Counted from the first letter of the stretch, positions 10,335 through 21,551 are shown. The stretch is 64,000 nt of DNA from Prorocentrum cordatum (GCA_963575745.1 CAUYUJ010020159.1:312001-376000); one strand, 5' to 3'. Notes: generated by a model not told the origin, from the sequence alone. Made by a program: numbers and translations.

Positions 10335-10494
10335 AGGTCGGGCGTGGGGCTTTTGGACGAAAAATCAAACATACTCAAACAGCACTCGAACATAGGCAAA
10401 ACGAACTACAAAAAAAAAACATCCCCAGGCTATGTTAGGCCTATGTTCGAAGACTCCTTCTGCAGGAGGAGGAGGAGGAGGAAGGCCTGACTTC
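10335..10494. mobile_element. MITE-like family A, copy 4
   Basis: Starts AGGTCGGGCGTGGGG, lacking the CTACAGG block, and shares the ACGAAAAATCAAACATACTC interior with copy 3. A short GGA expansion sits inside the right end before GGCCTGACTTC. It probably arose by tandem duplication with copy 3. Confidence 0.75.
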
Positions 10495-10624
10495 AGGCGA
10501 GGCCCGAGGATCGTGACTCGACGGCCGCTGCGTGTTCGGTGTGCCGGCCTCGGCCTCCGGGGCCCTCTCGCGTGGGCGTCACCTTTCTAATAGGGGGGGG
10601 CGATGCATCGGGGGGGGAGAGGGG

Positions 10625-10705
10625 GGGGGCCTCCTCCTCCATCTCCTCCGCCTCCTCCTCCTCCTCCTCCTCCTCCTCCTCCTCCTCCTCCTCCCCCTCG
10701 TCCCC
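10625..10705. repeat. (TCC)n triplet repeat
   Basis: TCC array immediately upstream of family E copy 2. Confidence 0.9.
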
Positions 10706-10714
10706 CCTCCACAA

Positions 10715-11330
10715 TTACTCAATATGAATACTACTCCCCCTCTTCCCCTGGCGTGCTGGGAGTAGCCGACCCCCCCCGCGTCCTGATTGTTTACACTCAG
10801 GATTCCCAGGAGTTGGGTTTTCGCCTGCATTATTTTTTCAAAATGCTGCTCTCGCTGAGACGCCGGCCTCATTTCCGTGCTTCCGCTCGTTCCGAATCGT
10901 GCTCCCGCTGCAGCGCTGGCCTCATTTCCGCTCTTCCGCCCGTTTCGACTCGTGTTCCCGCTGCAGCGCTGGCGTCATTTCCCGTGCCATGCCACAGCAC
11001 ACGCACACACACACGCACACACACACACACACCACCAGCCAGCACCAGCACACCAGCACACACCACCAGCACCAGCAGCACCAGCACCAGCACCAGCACC
11101 AGCACCAGCACACAGCACAGCAGCACCAGCACCACCACAACCACGCACACACGCACACACGCACGCACGCACGCACGCACGCACGCGCACCACCACCCAC
11201 TACGCACGCGCGCGCGGAGCCACAGGTCCGCTACGACACGAGTCCGCGGATAGAGAAAATCAGCGCCATGGTAAGGGATGCGAGGGAGGGGTAGGACGTC
11301 AGATATGACGCCAGCGCACCTAGCTTGCCC
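10715..11330 (+). repeat. Family E cassette, copy 2
   Basis: The left part has CAATATGAATACTACTC, TTTACACTCAGGATTCCC and ATGCTGCTCTCGCTGAGACG. Three modules of about 48 bp follow (10837-10990), each with a GCTCTCGC or GCTCCCGC start and a CTCATTTCC end. The core is a CA/CAG-CAC compound repeat. The right part has GTCCGCTACGACACG, CGCGGATAGAGAAAATCAGC and CACCTAGCTTG. Confidence 0.75.
10995..11205. repeat. CA and CAC/CAG compound simple repeat
   Basis: Mixed ACAC, CACCAG and GCAC runs form the core of family E copy 2. The Cys/Val- or His/Thr-rich frames read from it are artefacts. Confidence 0.85.
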
Positions 11331-12529
11331 CTCCCCCCTCCCTCCCTCCCTCCTCCCGGGGAGGGGGGAGGGCAAGGTGCACTTCTCGGGCCTGCAAGGC
11401 CACGCCTTTGGGACCCCAGAGGGGCCCTTCCAGGGGCCCTGGCGGGGCCCCTCTTCGGCAGCCCCTCGCTGCCCCCCTCGTTCCTCGCCCCCGCCCCCCC
11501 CTTGCGCGACGCCCCATCTCGGGGCCTGCTGAGGCCCTCCGGGACTTCCAGTGGCCCTCGTGAACTCGAACCTCAGGGCCGATCTGCGCTGGTCAAGCAC
11601 CCCGCAGCGCCCTGCTTGAAGCGGCAACTCGTCCCGAGAAACGTCTCCCCACTCGTTCCCTATACGCGATGCGGGAGCCTTTCCGCAGCTCCTTCGAGGC
11701 TCCTTGGGATCTCCTAGGAAGCTCCTTTCTCGAGCTCGCGAGCCCGCCCCCCCCATACGCGGCGCCCAATGTCGGGCCCAGCTAAAGCCCTCCAGCGGTT
11801 ATCGTGAGCTCGAGCCTCAGGACTGAGGCCCGCGACCGAGCGGTTGAGCGTTTTCTTTCGCGGCGTTTCGAAATTGGGCGGAAAGGGGGGGCTGGGAGGG
11901 AGGGGGGGTCTGGCTCCATACCCGTGCTTCGCGCGACTGACTGCTTGCAGCAGTGCGCCCTGTGGGGTGGGGACTTCCACCTGCCTGAAGCAGGCACCAA
12001 AAACAGCAACGATCTTCTCAATTGGGGGGGGAAAAGGGGGGGTGCGAGGGCCCGCGCCGATCGGCAAAACAGCGAACACGAACACGATCACCAGGATCTG
12101 TCCTGCTTATTCTCTCGGTCCTCGGCGTCGGGTGGGGGGTGGGGGCGCTGCTCTCGAGGACATGCGAGCCCAGAATCGACTGGATAAGCCGAATCGGCGA
12201 TCGCAATTCATCGGATCGGCGGAAATCGGCAGAGTAGGAATACCTCACTGAGAAATCGGAGACCAAGTCGGAATCCGAGGTCGCATCGACTCGGAATCGG
12301 AATCCGCCGACAACGAACCGAAACAACTCCACTCGGAGTCGAAACCAGCCCTGCGGGGGCCGCCCTGGAGGCCCTCCAGGGGGGCCTCCTCCCCTTGGGG
12401 GGTGCCCTCGCGGGAAGTGGGGCGCGGAATTCGCGCTTTCGACGCGCTCTTCACCAGGCCGTCCCCAAGGGAGGCCTTTTCTCTTGCTATCGGGAATGAG
12501 CCCTTTGTTCCTGCCTATTCTCCAGGTAG
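11331..12529. other. No gene recognised
   Basis: GC-rich, with short repeats of GGGGCCC-type motifs near 11400-11470 and GAATCGG-type motifs near 12180-12310. Overlapping frames on both strands show no domain. Confidence 0.4.
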
Positions 12530-12688
12530 GCTTAAGTTGGGCGTGTCCCCCTACAGTGGGATTTTCGACGAAAAATAAAACACACTCCAAACATACTCAA
12601 CAGATGCCCAAAAATAATCAAAAATAGTCCCCGGACTATGTTTTGACTATGTTTGAAGATTCCCCCTGTAGAGGGACAGCAGGCTGAC
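12530..12688. mobile_element. MITE-like family A, copy 5
   Basis: The left end reads CTTAAGTTGGGCGTGTCC and CCCTACAGTGGGATTTTCG. The right end reads TTCCCCCTGTAGAGGGACAG. The interior GTCCCCGGACTATGTTTTGA is typical. The right tip is altered. AGGCT occurs just outside both ends and may be a target duplication. Confidence 0.85.
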
Positions 12689-12865
12689 GATGAGCCGCCA
12701 TCTTCAGTGCAGTTCGGCTTCAGGTCGGGTTCCCCTCGCAGGCAGGGCCCGGGCCCACCGCGGGTCGAGGCGCCAGAGACCGAGAGAGTCCGAGCAGCCA
12801 CGGCCTCCTCCCTCCCTGTCTCGGTCGCCGGCGTCGAGAAGGGGGCGCCGCTCCTGGGCCCTGCA

Positions 12866-12912
12866 GGAGGAGGAGGAGGAGGAGGAGGAGGAGGAGGAGG
12901 AGGAGGAGGAGA
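12866..12912. repeat. (GGA)n triplet repeat
   Basis: Clean GGA array. Flanking sequence shows no gene. Confidence 0.9.
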
Positions 12913-13054
12913 AGTGAGGACCAATGCAAAACCAAGAGTCATCAACGATGTTGGAATTAAACCTCCCTCCAAGCTCCCTCTTCATAGACCCCCACAACGG
13001 TGCATTTCCATCGAGGGAACTGCCTCGTTGAGAGACAACCGTTTGAAGATCCTG

Positions 13055-13200
13055 AAACATGCCAAAACATGGTTCTCGGGATTTTAACGCCACATATCAA
13101 CCTGACTGCTGCGTCTTGACGATCGGGAATCGTGCCAGAGCGACATTCTTGGGACTTCAACACCGCAAATCAACATCACTGTTGCACCCGCATAATCCTG
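13055..13200. repeat. Two-unit tandem repeat, about 75 bp
   Basis: Two diverged units share a TTGGGA-TT-AACACCGC-like block followed by ATCAACCTGACTGCTGC or ATCAACATCACTGTTGC. Confidence 0.55.
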
Positions 13201-13239
13201 AATCCTTCCAAAGCGCCGCTTCTGGTGTAATGATCATGG

Positions 13240-13530
13240 GAACCCGTGAAACTCTTCCATGTGTACAACGAATGTGCGCGGCGCTGAGGCGATAACCACA
13301 TGTTGAAAAGTAACCGCCGTTATTATGTGAAACTCTTGCAAATTGAAAACGAATGCGCGCGGCGCTAAGGCGAGAGCCATGTTTAACAATGTTTAATAAA
13401 AACAAAAAAACGCCCTCAACCCGTGAAACTCTTGCAAATGTTGAACACGAATGCGCACAATGCGCGCGGCGCTGAGGCGAGAGCCACATTTTGAAAACCA
13501 CCCGCCCTCCATCTGTGGAACTGTTTTCAC
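13240..13530. repeat. Three-unit tandem repeat, about 85-100 bp
   Basis: Units share GTGAAACTCTTGCAAAT, AACACGAATGCGC, GCGCGGCGCTGAGGCGA and AGAGCCACAT. The reverse complement of the last part (CTCTCGCC, CAGCGC, CGCATT) resembles the module inside family E. Confidence 0.65.
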
Positions 13531-13639
13531 TTTTGAAGCTTCAGACTCATAAATGTTGAGGAAGTCTCAGGCGAAGGGCTGGGCCCGCCTAAAAACTGGC
13601 CTCGGACTGCGACAGTGAGGAGTTACTTATAAGGAGAAG

Positions 13640-13715
13640 GAATGGAGCAGGAGCAGGAGGAGAGGAGGAGGGAGGAAGGAGGAGGAGGAGGAGGAGGAGG
13701 AGGAGGAGTGAGGAG
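13640..13715. repeat. (GGA)n triplet repeat
   Basis: GGA array with AGGAGCAG interruptions. Confidence 0.9.
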
Positions 13716-14070
13716 GAGGGGGGGCCTCCGCAAAAAAACGGCGCGGCATGGGAAAACCGTCGATGGCTCAGCGATGAGGTCCTGAAGGATGCGGTCCTGA
13801 CGACGAGGTTCGGAGGAACGCCGACTATGCACCACCACCGGCCCTGACCAGGCACTCCCGGGGCCCTGGAGCTCGTGCAAATACCTCCCGGCCCAGGCCA
13901 GAAGGCCTGTACACCAGTCCAGAGCTCACGATAGGCCTGGCCATGGCTAGTGGTGGTGTCTTGATTGGAACTCTCCTCAGAAGTGCCTCGAACAATGTAA
14001 AGATATCCTTTGCCCTTTGACCCCTTCCTATCGTTAGAACCCCATCTCTCAGGGCCACATCTCTTACCAC

Positions 14071-14211
14071 GCGCGTTCCACTACTCGCAAAGTGTCTACT
14101 TGCGAACGTCCGGAAAAGCATGTCTCCCTCTGACGATGTGATGGAGCGCAAGTCCCCCGCGGCGGGTTCAGGCCACTTGCGAGTAGCTCCTTTGCGAGTC
14201 GTGGAACGCGC
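14071..14211. mobile_element. Foldback/TIR element, family K
   Basis: Arms of 22 bp at 14071-14092 and 14190-14211 are inverted copies. The left starts GCGCGTTCCACTACTCGC and the right ends GCGAGTCGTGGAACGCGC. An inner pair based on ACTTGCGA extends the similarity. About 97 bp of noncoding DNA lies between. Confidence 0.65.
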
Positions 14212-15600
14212 CTGCCGAGTCTCGGAACCACCGAAACCCGGGTCGAAGGCTCTGGGTGCCGGCGACCCCACAAAGCCGAGTGCACGGAGGCCTCTGGCCG
14301 TCGACCGGAGACAACACACCGAGTCCTGGGCTCCGCGTGGCCACCGCTGCACGCAGCTCGCAAGACTGTCCAGGGCAGTGTCCAGGTACCGGCTTGGAGC
14401 GAACACGGATGGGCAAACCGTGGTCGGGAAGCATAGCCACATCCACGGCCTCGCGGGCCGGTCGGGAAACATGTCCGCATCCACGGCCTCGCGGGCGGTG
14501 CCCCCGGGTCGCCCCCCCCGTGGATACGGGGCGCTGCTGTCGCGCAGCGCTTGCGAGGAGGCGCCAAATCGCTCCTCGCGGCGACTTCCGCACGAGGCAC
14601 GGCTTCCTTCGCACATTCTCGCGCCGCGCCCCTCGAGGAGAGCGGCGCGGCAGCCCAGGCCGCGGAGTGCATCCGCCTTCGCGCCCCTGCGGGGGGGGGC
14701 ATCGCCGGGGAGGAGTGGGAGGGCGGACGGTGGTATGCGTGCTGCAGGGGCGGGATGGGCGTAGACTCTCCACATGGCTGCAGGCTGCAAGTTCCCCCGA
14801 CTCCTCCTGCTGCTGCTGCTGCGGATCCTCATCCCGCGCGGCGGCCTCTTCCCCTTTCTCCTCCTCGCCCTCCCCGCCCTCCTCCTCCTCGTCCTCCTCC
14901 TCCTTCTCCTCCTCCTCCCTGTCGTGATCCACCTCCCTCTCGTCCTGGTCGACCTCCCCCTTCGCCGTCTCTTCTGCATTCTCCTAGTTGAAGCGCAGCG
15001 GTGGCTAGGGGTCTCCTCTAATGTTATCGAACGTCTTAGCGTCCTCGCAGCAGATGGTGCAAGTGTGTGCGATCACTGCCAACTACCAATCATGATCGCC
15101 ACTCACAGGAGAAGAATAGAAGGCTGATGGTGACGAGGATCGCGGAATTAATTGTGAACCCGCAAGCCGCAGATCAGCCCCAAGAGCCGCCGACCGCTTT
15201 GGGGGGGTCACAAAGCGTGTGAACATATCTCCCCCCCGCCTTATCGCCTTCGACTTGGGCCCGAGACTTGAATTGTCAAGGGAGGGATCGAAGACTTCGT
15301 CGGGGGGATGAATGAGACTACCCCGCCCTGGACGCAAAAAGAAGGCACCACGATGACGCCAAGAAAGAATGCCCACGGAGGGCCTCGCGACCAGAGGTTG
15401 TTAGGTCCGCTTCGCGTTGCGGGCCTCTCTCGCACTGGGACGGCCTCCGAAAGTCTCAACAAAAACCAAAAAGCCCACGGCTGGCCCCGAGAGGGCCTCG
15501 AGAAGCCCACCCACCAAAACAGTCGCCAACGCGACGGCCCAAGCGGGATGAAGAGGGCCTCAGGACTCCGAGCGCACCCCGAAGAGGCACCCCGAGAGGG
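14212..15600. other. No gene recognised; TCC tract 14795-14935
   Basis: A duplicated motif CATCCACGGCCTCGCGGGC occurs at about 14441 and 14475. The TCC-rich stretch at 14795-14935 creates leucine-, serine- and glutamate-rich frames. A minus-strand frame through 13825-14979 is open but carries no recognisable domain. Confidence 0.4.
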
Positions 15601-15720
15601 CCCCGAGATCCCCAAGAGGAGGATGAGGATGAGGATGATGAGGAGGAGGAGGAGGAGGTGAAGGAGGAGTAGCAGCAGGAGGAGAAGGAGCAGGTGGACG
15701 AGGAGGAGGGCCCCCAAGAT
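15600..15720. repeat. GAGGATGAG/GGA repeat
   Basis: Imperfect GGATGA and GGA units. Confidence 0.75.
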
Positions 15721-16104
15721 GGACCCCAAGACGCTGCCCATGGGCGACGCAGCCACCACGCAATTCCACGGGCCACGCTTCTCAACTGGTGCTGCGGCGC
15801 TGCCTCCCGAGGGGCAGCCCCTTTAGCTTGCCCCCTCCGAGCCACTTCGGGAGCGCTGCTGGCAGACCCGACCCATCCGAGGTGGTCCGGCAGAGTCCGG
15901 GGGGGCGGCCCGCGGAGGACACTGCCAACAGCCGCGTGCATTTCGAAGCTGCGGCTGCGGGGATGGCCGCACAACGACCGAGAAGGTCCCAAGCCAGGCC
16001 CTCGTCCTTACGCCGTCAACAAGAACACCAACACGTGCTGCGTGCTTTCGCCCCATCTCCAAAGCGGGCGAGCCGGCCAAAGCGAGCTGTGATTCGGCCA
16101 AGCG

Positions 16105-16222
16105 TGGAGGAGGAGGCGGAGAAGGAGAAGGAGAAGGAGGAGGAGATGAAGGAGAAGGAGGAGGAGGAGGAGGGAGGAGGGAGGAGGGAGGAGGGAGGAG
16201 GGAGGAGGAGGAGGAGGAGGTG
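16105..16222. repeat. GGA/GGAGGGA repeat
   Basis: GGA array changing to GGAGGGA units toward its right end. Confidence 0.9.
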
Positions 16223-16389
16223 GCAAAACCGACGGCACCACCTAGATCGAGCGGGGCATACCGTGATTCGGAGGGCGCGCCGTGCGCGGCCAGTTCCTGG
16301 CGCAAGCTGAGGTGCAGCCTGTGCGAACGAGGCCTTCGAGAGGACCCGCGAGTCCTCTCCTCCTCGGTCGTCCTCTCATCGTCCTTCCA

Positions 16390-16429
16390 CTCCTCCTCCT
16401 CCTCCTCCGAGGAGGAGGAGGAGGAGGAG
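16390..16429. repeat. TCC-GGA perfect palindrome
   Basis: A (TCC)n run is followed directly by a (GGA)n run, giving two 19-bp arms around GA. It can form a hairpin or cruciform. Confidence 0.85.
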
Positions 16430-16439
16430 AAGGAGGCTT

Positions 16440-17280
16440 CGCGAGCTCACCCTTTCCATTTCCATCTCCACTTCCTCCCAACCAAGAGGGCCTGTACAAA
16501 GCCCCCAAATAGCCTCCGAAATGCTCCCGACTCCGCGTTCCCACGGAGCTCTCCCAGGGGCATCTTGAGGAAGACTCCGAAGCGAGACCAGCGTTGGCGA
16601 CGAGAGAAGGGTCGCGGGTGCAATGTGTGTTCCTCCTCTGACCGACAGGCACCGCAAAGTCCGCGGCCGAGGAACGGTGCCGGGTTGGCCCACAATTGAA
16701 GCGTACGCAACAGCAGCGGCGCAGAGCGCTTCCGTTGAGACGCGGCCAGCGGCGCCATGCCAACTACTATGGACATAGCGGCAGACTGTACCGACCACCA
16801 GCGCAGAAGCAAGCTGCCAGCTCGGCTAAGACTCCTTCGACTCCTCCGGAATTCGTCGCCGAATCGGTAAACGGGAGCTCGCGCTCTTGGGCGCCCTCTG
16901 GGCGGGCCCCAAAGCGTTCTCTTATGCGCGAGCTGACGCGCACAATACTGGTGGGTCGCGCTCCTCTCGCCCTCCCGTCTCCGCATCATCTGGGCATGCA
17001 TGAGACTGCTATCACGCTATCACGATGCCCATGCTCGAACGCCTCGACTGAACTGCCATGTCCCATCCATTGGCACCCACGTCCATCCAATCACGCTCAA
17101 CAATTTGAGAGAACGAGCGGCCGAAGCCTGCTGGCTTTGAACGAATCATGCCTTCCCGCCGCGCACGAGAGGGCGCTCCAAAGAAGCAGTGCACGACACA
17201 TCAAACAAGCATGTGCAGGACAACAGCGAAGTAGAAGAATGCGAGCACATGATGGATCAAACGCGCTCGCAATTTCACTG
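16440..17280. other. No gene recognised
   Basis: Mostly unique sequence with moderate GC. Open frames on both strands lack any domain I know. Confidence 0.4.
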
Positions 17281-17289
17281 CAAAACTAT

Positions 17290-17600
17290 ATTGCGCTCTC
17301 TCTCTCTCTCTCTCTCTCCCTCGCGCGCTCGCAGTTTCCTGTTGTTTGATGTAGCGTGCGATATATATTCCTCTATCTCTCTCGTGCTACACACACACAT
17401 ATATATATATGTATGCACATGTGTGTTATCCAATGGCTCTCCATCTTCAAATTGCTCCCCTATATCTCTGTCATCTATATACACCATGTCTTACGTGTTT
17501 TATGTAGCTGTGTTGTTCCCTCTCTCTCCCTCTCCTTCTCTCTCATATATCTCCCTCTATATCTCTCTCCGCCCCGCTCTCCCCGCACTATACGCCATAT
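17290..17600. repeat. CT, CA and TA simple-repeat cluster
   Basis: (CT)n at 17296-17330 and 17518-17575, and a CA/TA run at 17389-17412. AT content is clearly higher than in neighbouring DNA. Confidence 0.8.
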
Positions 17601-17900
17601 TCAATAACGTATGTATGTGCGCATGTAGAAGCATGTACATGCATAAACCTATGCGGTCGTCCTGGGCATCGCTACGCTTGCGAACTCGACAAGTAGATGC
17701 AACGCATATCCGTCTCTGACACGCAGCTCGAACAATGTTGAACAGGGTACGCCGTCCGAGCAAGATGCTGCGCGAAGCCAAACGCAGCCACGTGACGAAA
17801 CGAGACGACGATACACGAGGAGGAGGACGACGACGAGCGAGGACGAGTAGGGGATGGGAGCCAGCGCGACGTCTACAAGGGAGGAGAGAGAGTGAAGGGA

Positions 17901-18062
17901 CCTTGGGACACACACACACACACAGACAGACACAAATAGCAGGATTCCCCATATCTTCCCATAGTTTCTAGGTTCTCGTCTTCATCCCCACTTCCCACAT
18001 GTTCCCATAGCTTCCTGGGAATCGACGATGCATTATGTCTGTGTGTTGCTTTCCATCCTGAG
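17901..18062. repeat. Dispersed repeat, family B copy 2
   Basis: Contains CTTGGGACACACACAC, AGGATTCCCCATATCTTCCC, TCGACGATGCATTATGTCTG and ends ATCCTGA. Its CA start is expanded relative to the other copies. Confidence 0.75.
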
Positions 18063-18064
18063 AG

Positions 18065-18420
18065 AGCGGAAGCTCAGGGAGGAGGGATGGGATAAAGAGG
18101 AGGAGGAGAAGTAGGAGGTCTCGATGGGTTCCGTGCCTCTGCCATGGGATAGGAGAGCCCTACCCCCCCCCCTCTCCCCCGCGAGCGAAGGGGTGGGGGC
18201 GCTGCAGGCGACGAGCAGAGGTAGAGAGAACTGGGAGAGCAGAGGATGAGCGAGGAACGAAGAGGAGAAAGAGAAATCGGGAGGAGGGATGGGTTCCGTA
18301 CCTCTGCCGTGGGACAGGAGAGCCCTGCCCCCCCCCCCCCCGCCCCCCCCCCTGCGAGCGAAGGTGGAGGGGGGGCTGCAGGCGACGAGCAGAGAAAGCG
18401 AGGGAAGGGAAAGCAGAGGA
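18065..18420. repeat. Two-unit tandem repeat, about 166 bp
   Basis: Two units contain GATGGGTTCCGTGCCTCTGCC-like starts (18122 and 18288), GGAGAGCCCTGCCCCCC, GCGAGCGAAGG and GCTGCAGGCGACGAGCAGAG. The poly-C runs differ in length. Confidence 0.75.
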
Positions 18421-18510
18421 GGAGCGAGGAGCGAGGAGAAGAAAGAGGGCACGAGGAGGAGGAGGGAGGAGGAGGAAGGAGGGAGGAGGAGGAGTAGCGC
18501 GGAGGAACGA
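18421..18510. repeat. GGA-rich repeat
   Basis: Imperfect GGA and AGGAGG array following the tandem repeat. Confidence 0.75.
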
Positions 18511-18865
18511 GGAGGAACGGAACGGGGAAGGGGTGGGGGCGGGACTCAGCCGTGCACTCCGAGCCCTTGGCTGGGTCCTCTCTCCTCCACGGTGCGTCGC
18601 TCCAGACATGTGACGTGTGGACGCTGCTGCCCGGTTCGAGGCCGTGCCTCCTCCTCCTGCTGCTGCTCCCACCTTTCCTGCTGCTCTCCCTCCTCTCTCC
18701 TTCCCCGTGCTCACTTCTGCTAGGCCACGTGTCACAGGAGTGGCTGGGACACCCTCGTGTCAACGTACTGCCACAATGGCGGTCTTGTGTCCCGCCTATT
18801 ACGTGTGCCGCTCGGTGCACGGAGGTGTTTATGTTTGCTTCCGCGCACACACGCGGGCACACAGT

Positions 18866-18955
18866 CTTTCGCTCTCTCTCTCTCTCTCTTGCTCTCTCTC
18901 TCTCTCTCTTTCTCTGGCTCTCCATATATCTCTCTCTCTCGATCTCTCTCCCGCT
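18866..18955. repeat. (CT)n repeat
   Basis: CT dinucleotide array with short TTG and GG interruptions. Confidence 0.9.
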
Positions 18956-19174
18956 GGTCTGGTCGCCATCCGAGCCAAACCTCCTCCCCCTCGCTCCCAG
19001 TCCTCCTGCTGATGCACCGGCCTACGTCTTCTCCCTTCGCCTCTCCATCATGCGTCCTCCCTCCGTGGGCGCTGCAGGAGCGGGATTTCGAAGGTCATTG
19101 CCCGATGCACGTGCGCGGACGAGGGGGGGGGACCAGGGAACGCATTGAAAGAACACGAGGGGGTCACGAAATCT

Positions 19175-19216
19175 GGGTGTACATATATACACATATATAT
19201 ATATGTATATATACAT
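19175..19216. repeat. (TA)n-rich palindrome
   Basis: Alternating TA and CA steps form a nearly self-complementary run. Confidence 0.8.
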
Positions 19217-19639
19217 CACTCGTACCAAAAGCAGGTCCCATAGAGTGCACTACGGGCCCCACACGTTGCCATGCTGATCAGTGCGCGTGCCATCGGCACG
19301 CCGATCAGAGAAAATGAGCGGTACATCTCTAGGAGCGGGGAAGGCGCCAGCCAGCTCAGAACTCCTCGACGAACGCATCGAGTGCTTCGCGCCTCCTCTG
19401 TCATGGGAAACTCTGGTCCTCGGGATCCTTGCAACCTCCTCTGAAATCGGGCTCACAACATCATTAACATGCGGGTGGTTGGTCTGACGGTCAAGCGGTG
19501 GGCGGGGAGAACCCCTTGGTAAACGTAGTCTTAGAAGAAAACGCCGAATTGTGCATATGTTTAGAGCCAGACTCCGACCGAGCAGGAAGCGAAGAGGACT
19601 TAGGCATCACAGTGCCGCTGAACGTCGAATCAACTTTCG
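19217..19639. other. No gene recognised
   Basis: Unique sequence. A plus-strand frame beginning near 19498 runs into the following GGA array and has no recognisable domain. Confidence 0.4.
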
Positions 19640-19755
19640 AAGAGGAGGCGGAGGAGGAGGAGGAGGAGGAGGAACAGGAGGGGGAGGAGGGGGAGGAAGA
19701 GGAGGAGGAGGAGGAGGAGGAGAAGGAGGAGGAGGAGGAGGAGGAGGAGGAGGAG
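19640..19755. repeat. (GGA)n triplet repeat
   Basis: Long GGA array with few interruptions. Confidence 0.9.
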
Positions 19756-20274
19756 CCCTCCACCTGCGTCCACCTCGGCGGGCCACTCCGCGGACCCACC
19801 CCCCGCACGACCGTTCCGGGCCCGAGGCGCTCGAACTGCTCCGCCTGCAATGGGCGGCGTCGAGGATGCCCAGGGCGCTCGGCGTGCCCGGACTGCCCAG
19901 CCTGGGCAGCGCGGGAGACGCAGCGCAGCGAGAAATCAGTCAAATCGAATCGAATCGGAACGTGCCAGAATGTGCGTCGGACCCGGCCGCATCGGCGCGG
20001 AGTCGACATCGAATCGGATCGGCCGCGCCAGGATTCGCAGCAGCGCGCCATGCGATCATGGGGCCGCATCGGACCGTTGGAAGATCTGATTCGAATCGGA
20101 CCGGACCGAGGGGCCTCTATCGGATCGAGATGATCTCAGTGAGGTGATCACAGCAGGACGAGGGAAGAATGGAGACATGGCAAAACCGTGGGCTCCTGCC
20201 TGCCCGAGGCGCCTTGAGGCTGATGGAGGTGAGGGATTGGGAGGCGGGGGGGCGGGGGGTGGAGGGGGAGGAGG

Positions 20275-20470
20275 CGCAGCGCGGAGTACAGTGGAGGCAA
20301 GTCTACAAGAGACCTTCCACAAGAAACCCAACCCTGACACCCCAGGACGTCCATCGATTTTTGGTGCGGGAGCGTCGCGCTTTCCACAGCACAACCATCG
20401 AAACCTAAGAAACCCAGGGCACCCTGGAGGCGAGCAGGGTGTTTCTTGGCATGGGTTTCCCCTGTAGGGG
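20275..20470. repeat. Dispersed repeat, family I copy 2 (uninterrupted)
   Basis: Contains CAAGAAACCCAACCCTGAC, CCCCAGGACGTCCATCGATT, GGTGCGGGAGCGTCGCGCTT, CAGGGCACCCTGGAGGCGAG and TTTCTTGGCATGGGTTTCC. It serves as the reference for the family J insertion in copy 1. Confidence 0.75.
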
Positions 20471-20884
20471 AGTGGAGGGAGAGAGGAAGAATTCAAGCTA
20501 TGGCAGCTAGGTGCGCTCGCGCAATTGTCTGGTTTCTCTCCGTCCGCCGACGGGTGTCCAGCGAACCAGGATCCCTCCAAGTGACCATTTCGCGTGAAGC
20601 GCAATCATAGAAGGCCACTTTTTTTCCGCATTGCAGGAGGAGGAGGAAGAGGCTGACGAACAGGAGGATGAGCATGAAGGGGAGGCGCGTGAAGGATGAC
20701 GAGCATCAGCAACGGCAGGAGCAGGAGCGGTAGGAGCAGAGGGATCAGGGGAAGGCGGAGGAGGGTAGATGGGGGAGACAGCGGCGAGAGAGGAGTCGGA
20801 TCCAGACGCGTGGCCCGCCGCAATCCTGGGCCGAGGGCGCCGGTCCTGGAGGGAGGCCAGCGCTGCAGCAGGGAACCTAGCACC

Positions 20885-21040
20885 AAGTCGGGCATGTCCC
20901 CCTACAGGCGGAGTTTGGAAGAGCACTGAAACATAACCCAAAAAGCGTTCCAACAGCATCGGAAACAGCAAAAGCATCGTCCCCATGCTATGTCTGTTGG
21001 CTACGTCTGAAGATTCCTCCCGTAAAGGGACATGCCCGAC
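20885..21040. mobile_element. MITE-like family A, copy 6
   Basis: Starts AAGTCGGGCATGTCC and CCCTACAGGCGGAGTTTGG. Ends GATTCCTCCCGTAAAGGG and CATGCCCGAC. Both ends are intact and the interior is noncoding. Confidence 0.85.
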
Positions 21041-21264
21041 GGAATCCGACTGCGCATGCACAACCTCAGCAATTCCGATCGAGACGACTGTATACAAGAA
21101 CGCGGGGCAGCAGACTCGAGAACACCATCTGCGCAGGAGGCGGCGCCCTCCCTGGCACGGGTCATTGCCCGCGACGAGCAGAGAGCAGTAGCTACAGCCG
21201 GACCTGGGACTTGGCCAGGACTGTCCTCCTACCTCCCACGCTGGTCCTCCTCCAGTCCTCCTCC

Positions 21265-21450
21265 CCAGGGGGGGGGGTCCCAGGGGGGAGTCCTTGTCCT
21301 CCTCCTTCTCCTCCTTGTCCTTATCTCCGCCTCCTCCTCCTCCTCCTCCTCCTCCTCCTCCTCCTCCTCCTCCTCCTCCTCCCCCTCCTGGTCGTCGTCG
21401 ATGCCTTTCAGGGTCGGCGGCACCGGCCGTCAGGCCTTCACAATACACAA
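21265..21450. repeat. Family C copy 2: TCC array with conserved cap
   Basis: GGGGAGTCCTTGTCC precedes a (TCC)n array. The cap CCCCCTCCTGGTCGTCGTCG with GGGTCGGCGGCACCGGCCG and AGGCCTTCACAAT follows. It directly precedes a truncated family A end. Confidence 0.75.
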
Positions 21451-21551
21451 CAATGCTCGGCAGTAGTTGAAAAATTGTCGAAACATCGTCCCGATACCAT
21501 TTTGTTGACTATGTTTGAATCTTCCTCCTTTAGAAGGACATGCCCAGCTTA
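21451..21551. mobile_element. MITE-like family A, copy 7 (right half)
   Basis: Only the right half remains: CATCGTCCCGATACCATTTTG, GACTATGTTTGAATCTTCC and TCCTTTAGAAGGACATGCCC. The left half is replaced by the family C cap. Confidence 0.7.

Noticed and set aside
10995-11205. Cys/Val-rich frames resembling a metal-binding protein
   Set aside because: They come directly from CA/GT and CAC/GTG simple repeats.
13825-14979. 384-codon minus-strand frame
   Set aside because: It begins in a TCC/GGA tract, crosses the family K foldback and a duplicated motif, and shows no domain.
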